Of a stretch of DNA of 10,309 bases, positions 6,202 to 10,309 are shown one piece after another; positions within the stretch are counted from its first letter, which is position 1, and each line of letters starts with the position of its first letter. Location of the stretch: positions 1 through 10,309 of the forward strand of contig JARFQC010000041.1 of the NCBI GenBank assembly GCA_029287965.1. Direction: 5' to 3'. This stretch comes from Arenicellales bacterium (GTDB taxonomy: Bacteria > Pseudomonadota > Gammaproteobacteria > BMS3Bbin11). Below the pieces are notes generated by a model that saw nothing but the letters and a program-made list of their open reading frames with translations, was not told the origin of the DNA and made no database searches. The position numbers and the translations under genes were made by a program.

Positions 6202-6494
6202 TATTCCAGCTCGTCTATGAACTCACCGACCTCGGTTGACTGGACCGGTATATCCGGGTCGGCCATATCATCCGCTTCCAGGTCATCGAACGGACCCGAC
6301 CAGTCTTCCGGAGGCGCAGCGCGGGTCAACTGCATGGCCTGCCAGGTATCGTAGTCCAGTTCCTCCAGTGATCCGTCGAAAAACTGGATCTCGATAGTCT
6401 CGTCGGATTCATCCAGAGCAACGACCTCGAACAGCTGGCCATTTTCGTTGTCCTTGAACCATTTGTTGACTTCAGGATTGGGTTGTTTACTCAT
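6198..6494 (-). CDS. Small acidic conserved protein, DUF6763-like
   Basis: A 98-residue acidic protein with no known function, resembling the DUF6763 family of gammaproteobacteria as I recall it. It begins MSKQPNPEVNKWFKD, continues with NGQLFEVVALDESDETIEIQFFDGSLEELDYDTW (about residues 17-50, two or three beta strands), then AAPPEDWSGPFDDLEADD, and ends in an acidic tail. The compact beta portion followed by a disordered acidic tail suggests a small binding protein. I start it at the ATG at 6494, which has a G-rich stretch (GGGGGG) just upstream and fits family starts of the MxxxPNP type. The frame is open to 6530, but that extension adds nothing typical. It converges on the thioredoxin-fold gene with only 12 bp between stops and lies divergent to the methyltransferase. 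Confidence 0.75.
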   Translation of the reverse strand: MSKQPNPEVNKWFKDNENGQLFEVVALDESDETIEIQFFDGSLEELDYDTWQAMQLTRAAPPEDWSGPFDDLEADDMADPDIPVQSTEVGEFIDELEY

Positions 6495-6495
6495 T

Positions 6496-6525
6496 TTGCC
6501 CCCCGTGGCGACAATCTGCGATAAC
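6496..6525 (+). promoter_or_regulatory. Candidate promoter for the methyltransferase
   Basis: TTGCCC (6496-6501, 4 of 6) and GATAAC (6520-6525, 4 of 6) are 18 bp apart, and the -10 is preceded by TGC, an extended -10 feature. The start would be near 6532, about 28 nt before the ATG at 6560. The matches are modest. Confidence 0.3.
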
Positions 6526-6559
6526 ATCACACCGTCCCTGGCAGACCGGATTGACCGGC

Positions 6560-7237
6560 ATGAAACGAATACCCGAACCTGAACTGATGGATGAGACCAG
6601 CCAGGCCCGTGCCTATGCTGAAGCGGACTTCTCCGAGCCCAATCAGCTATTTCTGGAACTCTTCGCGGAACACTTCCCCGGCTTTGACGGCAACATGGTC
6701 GTCGACCTGGGCTGTGGCCCGGCAGATATCGCTATAGATTTTGCGCTGTGCTATTCCGATGCAAGAGTGATCGGCGTGGACGGTGCCCGGGCTATGCTTG
6801 AATTCGGTTACGACCGCATAGCAGAAGCAGGGCTGGCAGGGCAGGTGGAGCTAAAATGTCTCTACCTGGAGCCTGAAACCGTCAAACAGATCATTCCATC
6901 CGGCAGTGCCGACGCAGTAATCAGTAACAGTCTGCTCCATCATCTTGCTACTCCCGATACACTTTGGCAAGCGATTAATTATCTCGCCCGGCCGGGCGCG
7001 AAAATTCTGGTCATGGACCTGTTCCGCCCGCCAAGCACATCTGCCGCGGCAGAACTGGTCACCGAATACGCCGGATCGGAAGCACCGATCCTCAGGTCAG
7101 ATTTCTACAATTCCCTGCTGGCTGCCTACTCTCCGGATGAAGTGCGCAACCAGCTCGATGAAGCCGGCCTGCAGTGTCTGAGCGTATCGCAGTCAAGCGA
7201 CCGTCACCTGCTGGTCAGTGGTGAAATGCCGTCCTAG
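6560..7237 (+). CDS. Class I SAM-dependent methyltransferase, substrate unknown
   Basis: Cytoplasmic methyltransferase with the Rossmann-like class I fold, using S-adenosylmethionine; the acceptor is not evident. The 225-residue product shows motif I VVDLGCGPAD (47-56), the acidic residue ending strand 2 in GVDGA (D74), the motif II-like ADAVISNSLLHHL (118-130), and LARPGAKILVMDLFRP (142-157) for motif III. The N-terminal segment RIPEPELMDETSQARAYAEADF recurs in a conserved group of gammaproteobacterial methyltransferases of unknown role, as I recall. The YSPDEVRNQLDEAGL stretch (190-204) is the usual C-terminal helix before the last strands. A TTG at 6551 is in frame, but the ATG at 6560 fits the family better. 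Its stop overlaps that of the convergent membrane-protein gene by 4 bp. Nothing adjacent suggests a pathway. Confidence 0.9.
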   Translation: MKRIPEPELMDETSQARAYAEADFSEPNQLFLELFAEHFPGFDGNMVVDLGCGPADIAIDFALCYSDARVIGVDGARAMLEFGYDRIAEAGLAGQVELKCLYLEPETVKQIIPSGSADAVISNSLLHHLATPDTLWQAINYLARPGAKILVMDLFRPPSTSAAAELVTEYAGSEAPILRSDFYNSLLAAYSPDEVRNQLDEAGLQCLSVSQSSDRHLLVSGEMPS

Positions 7238-7491
7238 CTGCTGCCCTGGCGGGCAGCCTTGCGTTTCTGTATGAAGCGGCCCCAGCGGACATAGATACGC
7301 CGGTTGAAGCGTCGGATGCCGGGTACGTCGGTGGCCAGCAGCATCATGCCCAGCGGCACCATCCAGAAACCCAGCACGGGAAGAAAACCGAGTATGCCGC
7401 CGCAAATAAGCAGCACCCCGACAATCTTGCGCATCCAGTGATTGTCGTGATTTTTTACCCAGTGATATTTGTGATGAAAGAAGTTTTTCAT
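7234..7491 (-). CDS. Small two-segment membrane protein
   Basis: An 85-residue inner-membrane protein with no known function. It has a His- and aromatic-rich N-terminus (MKNFFHHKYHWVKNHDNHW, five His in 19 residues). Two closely spaced hydrophobic stretches follow (about 23-38 and 40-53), joined by LPVLGFWMVPLG, and the C-terminus is strongly basic (RRFNRRIYVRWGRFIQKRKAARQ). The tight GGILGFLPVLGFWMVPLG turn followed by ATDVP resembles the PGPGW family of small membrane proteins (PF09656) without its exact motif, so I make that link only tentatively. By the positive-inside rule both ends would be cytoplasmic. It starts 14 bp from dapF in the opposite direction, has no visible ribosome site, and ends sharing its stop region with the methyltransferase. 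Confidence 0.75.
   Translation of the reverse strand: MKNFFHHKYHWVKNHDNHWMRKIVGVLLICGGILGFLPVLGFWMVPLGMMLLATDVPGIRRFNRRIYVRWGRFIQKRKAARQGSS
7240..7257 (+). terminator. Terminator-like hairpin after the methyltransferase
   Basis: GCTGCCC (7240-7246) and GGGCAGC (7251-7257) form a perfect 7-bp GC-rich stem with a TGGC loop, beginning 3 nt after the methyltransferase TAG. The following CTTGCGTTTCT is only a weak T-tract. The hairpin lies inside the coding end of the convergent gene, where it encodes part of the basic tail. Confidence 0.4.
7442..7469 (+). promoter_or_regulatory. Candidate dapF promoter inside the divergent gene
   Basis: TTGTCG (7442-7447, 4 of 6) and GATATT (7464-7469, 4 of 6) are 16 bp apart on the plus strand; transcription would start about 30 nt before the dapF ATG. 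Only 14 bp separate dapF from its divergent neighbour, so its promoter must lie in that neighbour's coding region. This pair is the best I can see, but weak. Confidence 0.28.
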
Positions 7492-7505
7492 GTAGATTTT
7501 GGATT

Positions 7506-8339
7506 ATGCAGCTAAAGTTCACGAAAATGCACGGGCTCGGCAATGATTTCATCGTCGTTAATGCGCTGGACGGACCGTTCAGGCTCGATGCCAGCCTGAT
7601 CGCACGCCTGGCAGACCGCCATTTCGGCATCGGCTTCGACCAGCTGCTTGTCGTTGAAGCACCCGCATCTGATGAGATGGACTTCAGTTACCGGATTTTC
7701 AATAGCGACGGCGGTGAAGTCGAACAATGCGGTAACGGGGCACGCTGCTTTGCCCGCTACGTTTATGAGAAGGGCCTGTCTGGCAAGCGCCGCATCCGGG
7801 TTGGCACCATGTCCGGCATCATCACGCCTGAAATCACCGCCGACGAACAGGTACGCGTGGACATGGGAACACCGCAGCTCGCCCCTGACCGGATACCTTT
7901 TTTGGCGCCGGCGCAGGCCCCGCACTACGACCTCGAGCTAGATGGTGAGACCATCCGGATCGGCGCGGTCTCGATGGGCAATCCGCATGCCGTGCAGGTA
8001 GTCGATAACATAGACACGGCACCGGTTAGGACGCAAGGCCCGCTGATCGAGTGTCACGAGCGCTTTCCGCAGCGCGTCAATGCCGGTTACATGCAGATTA
8101 TCGATCGCAGCAGCATACGCCTGCGGGTATGGGAAAGAGGCGCAGGCGAAACGCTGGCCTGTGGCACAGGTGCCTGTGCAGCCGTGGTGGCAGGCATAGT
8201 GCAGGGACGGCTGGACGATTCCGTTACGGTTAAACTGCCAGGTGGTACACTTCAGGTCAGCTGGGCCGGCGACACTGCCCCGGTCATGATGACCGGGCCG
8301 GCAACATTCGTATACGAAGGATCACTGGAGTACACATGA
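7506..8339 (+). CDS. dapF: Diaminopimelate epimerase DapF
   Basis: Cofactor-independent epimerase that converts LL-diaminopimelate to meso-diaminopimelate, the penultimate step of lysine synthesis and the source of the peptidoglycan cross-linking residue. The 277-residue product is full length (about 275 in the family). The two catalytic cysteines are present: C75 in EQCGNGARCFARY and C219 in ETLACGTGACAAV. Other family marks are the N-terminal MQLKFTKMHGLGNDF, GIGFDQLLVVE (41-51), F-N-x-DG-x-E (65-71) and MGNPHAV (157-163). The ATG at 7506 starts exactly at the conserved KMHGLGNDF region; only a weak GGA lies before it. The stop overlaps the DUF484 gene start as ATGA. The order dapF-DUF484-xerC matches the E. 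coli dapF-yigA-xerC operon. Confidence 0.97.
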   Translation: MQLKFTKMHGLGNDFIVVNALDGPFRLDASLIARLADRHFGIGFDQLLVVEAPASDEMDFSYRIFNSDGGEVEQCGNGARCFARYVYEKGLSGKRRIRVGTMSGIITPEITADEQVRVDMGTPQLAPDRIPFLAPAQAPHYDLELDGETIRIGAVSMGNPHAVQVVDNIDTAPVRTQGPLIECHERFPQRVNAGYMQIIDRSSIRLRVWERGAGETLACGTGACAAVVAGIVQGRLDDSVTVKLPGGTLQVSWAGDTAPVMMTGPATFVYEGSLEYT

Positions 8340-9040
8340 GCGAACAATCAAGCAGCGACAAGCAGGCCATTATAGATTCCGACAAGGCCGCTATCGACTA
8401 CCTCGAAGAGCATCCCGACCTGCTGCAGCGCTATCCTGACCTGCTGTCAAGGCTGCAGGTACCTCACTTTTCGGGGCGCGGCGCCGTCTCGCTAATTGAG
8501 CGCCAGGTAAAAGTTCTGCGCGAACAGAACGCACGCCTGGAAAGCCAGGTCGGCGACCTGGTCGATACGGCACGCAACAATGAACAGCTGGCCGAGAAAA
8601 TGCACCGTTACAGTATTGGCCTGATACAGGCCAGAGATGTAGATGATCTGCTGAGCATCTCGGTACAGACCCTGAAAAACCTCTTCGACGTGGACATGGT
8701 TGCGGTGCGCTTCAAGCCCAGCATAGAGAGCGAGATCGGCCTGGCTGAAGACGAACGCCTCAGCGACAAGGCGTATGCAGCACTGCTCGATACACTGGGC
8801 ATAGGGCGCGGGAATTGCCATAACGACCTTGATGATGCATTGCTGCAAGCGTTGTTTGGCAGCGGCGCCGAGGGCATACGTTCTTGCGGCATGGCAGCGC
8901 TCGATACGCCGAACAGGGTTGGTATCCTGGCCCTTGGCTCTACCAGCAAGGATCGCTTTGCACCGGGCATGGGCACCCTGTTTCTCGAACGGCTGGGTGA
9001 ACTGATGTCCGCCGCACTGATCAGCCGCGGCATCACCTGA
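8336..9040 (+). CDS. DUF484 family protein (YigA-like)
   Basis: Cytoplasmic protein of the DUF484 family, which has a GAF-like fold and is found between dapF and xerC in many gammaproteobacteria (yigA in E. coli); its function is not known. The 234 residues divide into an N-terminal helical part with the family motif YLEEHPDLLQRYPDLLSRLQVPH (22-44), a coiled-coil-like stretch AVSLIERQVKVLREQNARLESQVGDLVDTARNNEQL (50-85), and a C-terminal GAF-like domain with MVAVRF (121-126) and a final GILALGSTSKDRF...LFLERLGELMSAAL portion. It starts by ATGA overlap with dapF and has a good ribosome site (GGAG, 5 nt spacing). xerC starts 6 bp after its stop. The strict neighbourhood hints at a link to chromosome or wall processes, but that is inference. 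Confidence 0.93.
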   Translation: MSEQSSSDKQAIIDSDKAAIDYLEEHPDLLQRYPDLLSRLQVPHFSGRGAVSLIERQVKVLREQNARLESQVGDLVDTARNNEQLAEKMHRYSIGLIQARDVDDLLSISVQTLKNLFDVDMVAVRFKPSIESEIGLAEDERLSDKAYAALLDTLGIGRGNCHNDLDDALLQALFGSGAEGIRSCGMAALDTPNRVGILALGSTSKDRFAPGMGTLFLERLGELMSAALISRGIT

Positions 9041-9046
9041 CATCGA

Positions 9047-9949
9047 ATGGACAAGCAGGCAGAGGAGAGGCTGGACGACTATTTCGATGCACTGCGTAAT
9101 GAAAAACGCGCCTCGCCACAGACCCTGACTGCCTACCGGCGAGACCTCGATCAACTGGCCAGCTACTGCAGTGAGCAGCAGGCCTTGCAGTGGCGCGCGG
9201 CAGATACCCTGCTGGCGCGAAAATGGTTGGCCGGGCTGCACCAGGGCGGCCTGTCCCCATCGAGCATACAGCGCATGCTGTCCTCGGCACGCAGCTTCTA
9301 TCGCTGGCTGGTCAGGGAAGGCGAGGTCAAGGCCAACCCGTTCGATGGCCTGAAAGCGCCCCGCAAACCCCGCAAGCTGCCCGACACCCTCGATATCGAT
9401 ACTGTCCTGAAGCTCGTCAGCATAGAGGGTGACGACGACCTGACCATTAGAGACAGGGCAATCCTGGAACTGTTCTATTCCTCGGGGCTGCGCCTGTCAG
9501 AACTGACCGGACTGGACATAAACGATATAGACGTACATGCAGCACAGGCACGTGTCACCGGTAAAGGATCCAGGACGCGCATTGTTCCGGTTGGACGTGC
9601 CGCCTGCGATGCGCTCAGGAACTGGATGACGGTCCGGCCAAAGCTGGCTGATACCGCCGAACCGGCGCTGTTCGTCTCCCGGCGCGGGACACGACTGGGA
9701 GTTCGCAGCGTGGAACAGCGCCTCAAGCACTGGGCAGCCAGGCAGGGACTGGACCGCAATGTTCACCCGCATATGCTGAGACACTCATTTGCCAGCCACA
9801 TCCTCGAATCCAGCGGCGACCTGCGTGCCGTGCAGGAACTGCTCGGGCACCAGAACATCTCGACGACACAGATCTACACCCATCTCGACTTTCAGCACCT
9901 GGCGAAGGTCTACGACAGCGCCCATCCCCGGGCGAAAAGAAAACGTTAG
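9047..9949 (+). CDS. xerC: Tyrosine recombinase XerC
   Basis: Site-specific tyrosine recombinase that, with XerD, resolves chromosome dimers at dif near the division septum under FtsK control. The 300-residue product is the normal length. The N-terminal SAM-like core-binding domain (about 1-100) contains SPQTLTAYRRDL and SSIQRMLSSARSFYRWL. The catalytic domain has all the expected residues: R149 (SSGLRLSEL), K173 (TGKGSRTR), H242 and R245 (HMLRHSFASH), H268 (LLGHQNISTTQIY) and nucleophile Y277. Placement after dapF and DUF484 supports XerC over XerD or an integrase. No ribosome site is visible before the ATG; translation may be coupled, as the previous stop is only 6 bp upstream. In E. coli the HAD gene yigB follows; here xerC instead meets a convergent gene with overlapping stops. 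Confidence 0.96.
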   Translation: MDKQAEERLDDYFDALRNEKRASPQTLTAYRRDLDQLASYCSEQQALQWRAADTLLARKWLAGLHQGGLSPSSIQRMLSSARSFYRWLVREGEVKANPFDGLKAPRKPRKLPDTLDIDTVLKLVSIEGDDDLTIRDRAILELFYSSGLRLSELTGLDINDIDVHAAQARVTGKGSRTRIVPVGRAACDALRNWMTVRPKLADTAEPALFVSRRGTRLGVRSVEQRLKHWAARQGLDRNVHPHMLRHSFASHILESSGDLRAVQELLGHQNISTTQIYTHLDFQHLAKVYDSAHPRAKRKR

Positions 9950-10309
9950 GCAGCAGCCTGGCGTGTTACCGGATACACAATCGGCACTGCTGCATAAAGC
10001 AGTACTGCGATCAGTATGACCATGCCAAAGCCAAGCTCGATAGCAAGCAAGGTAGCCAGGCTTGCACTGATCACAGAAGCACAGCCATTGATGCCCCATG
10101 CCCATGGCACCCGGACCTTGCTGGCCTGAGACAAGGCTGACAATGCAAGCGGAAAAGGCATACCCAGGAGCAGTGCACCGGGAGCCAGCCTCGCTACCGT
10201 AAACCCCAGCTTCACAACAGGCGCGGATGGCGACAACAGTGCAAACAAGTCAGCCAGCAGCAGCAGATAGGCAAGCCCCCGCAGCACGCTACCGGGCACC
10301 GAGCCGGCC
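9946..10309 (-). CDS. C-terminal part of a membrane protein, spermidine synthase-like (partial)
   Basis: The reading frame is open to the window edge, so the gene begins outside and only its last 120 or so residues are seen. This part is hydrophobic, with about four membrane segments. It contains APGALLLGMPFPLALSALSQ, then VPWAWGINGCASVISASLATLLA and a final IELGFGMVILIAVLLYAAV. The G-x-PFP-x-AL and PWAWGINGCASV patterns recur at the C-terminal end of large multispanning proteins annotated as spermidine synthase-like, as I recall; those fuse membrane segments to a methyltransferase-fold domain. That domain would lie elsewhere in the protein and is not visible, so the assignment is moderate and polyamine synthesis should not be assumed. 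The TAA stop overlaps the xerC stop by 3 bp. A GTG at 10299 is an internal valine, not a start. Confidence 0.6.
   Translation of the reverse strand, partial: AGSVPGSVLRGLAYLLLLADLFALLSPSAPVVKLGFTVARLAPGALLLGMPFPLALSALSQASKVRVPWAWGINGCASVISASLATLLAIELGFGMVILIAVLLYAAVPIVYPVTRQAAA

Noticed and set aside
8492..9241. A 249-codon minus-strand open frame across the DUF484-xerC junction
   Set aside because: It is antisense to two conserved family proteins, has low-complexity Cys/Gln-rich composition and no domain.
9986..10003. Hairpin ACTGCT-GCATAA-AGCAGT as a xerC terminator
   Set aside because: It lies about 37 bp past the xerC stop inside the convergent coding region, is AT/GC mixed with only 6 bp, and has no T-tract on either strand.
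1..10309. CRISPR arrays, tRNA/rRNA genes, insertion sequences, attachment sites or prophage genes
   Set aside because: I looked for regularly spaced repeats, tRNA-like arms, terminal inverted repeats with transposases and phage genes and saw none. The XerC-type recombinase has chromosomal operon context, so it is not read as an integrase marking an island.

Overview
The window looks like a stretch of chromosome from a free-living gammaproteobacterium of moderately high GC content. I base this on gene content and order, not on any database match. The order dapF - DUF484 gene - xerC is a conserved gammaproteobacterial operon. The grouping of a YrfG-type nucleotidase, nudE and cysQ is also familiar from Pseudomonas and relatives. 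apaG and a SIMPL-domain gene fit the same picture. There are no phage, transposon, CRISPR, tRNA or rRNA signals, and I see no base-composition break suggesting transfer. Genes are packed tightly: the longest stretch without a gene is about 175 bp.

Layout. (1) 14-3700 is almost entirely minus strand. Read in transcription order it holds a SpoIIAA/STAS-like gene, a YrfG-type HAD nucleotidase (4-bp ATGA overlap with the STAS-like gene), apaG behind its own candidate promoter, a secreted SIMPL/DUF541 protein, and an APC-family amino-acid permease. (2) A 67-bp divergent region (3701-3767) separates this from a plus-strand unit: nudE, cysQ (TAATG overlap) and a secreted protein with two thioredoxin-like domains (overlapping the end of cysQ). 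(3) That unit converges on a small acidic DUF6763-like gene, with a hairpin holding both stop codons. (4) A class I SAM-dependent methyltransferase runs divergently from the DUF6763-like gene and converges on a small two-segment membrane protein, their stops overlapping. (5) 14 bp beyond that small gene starts the plus-strand operon dapF - DUF484 - xerC. (6) xerC converges, again with overlapping stops, on the C-terminal end of a membrane protein resembling spermidine synthase-like multispanning proteins, cut by the window edge.

Function. The centre is nucleotide housekeeping. NudE hydrolyses ADP-sugar-type dinucleotides. CysQ removes 3'-phosphoadenosine 5'-phosphate, a by-product of sulfate assimilation. 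The YrfG-type phosphatase dephosphorylates purine monophosphates. The right side makes meso-diaminopimelate (DapF) and resolves chromosome dimers (XerC). Four genes have no assigned biological role: the STAS-like protein, the tandem thioredoxin-fold protein, the small His-rich membrane protein and the methyltransferase. I found no clear new defence, mobile or biosynthetic system. The points of interest are local: overlapping divergent promoters, convergent genes ending in shared palindromes, and the uncharacterised conserved genes coupled to known ones.
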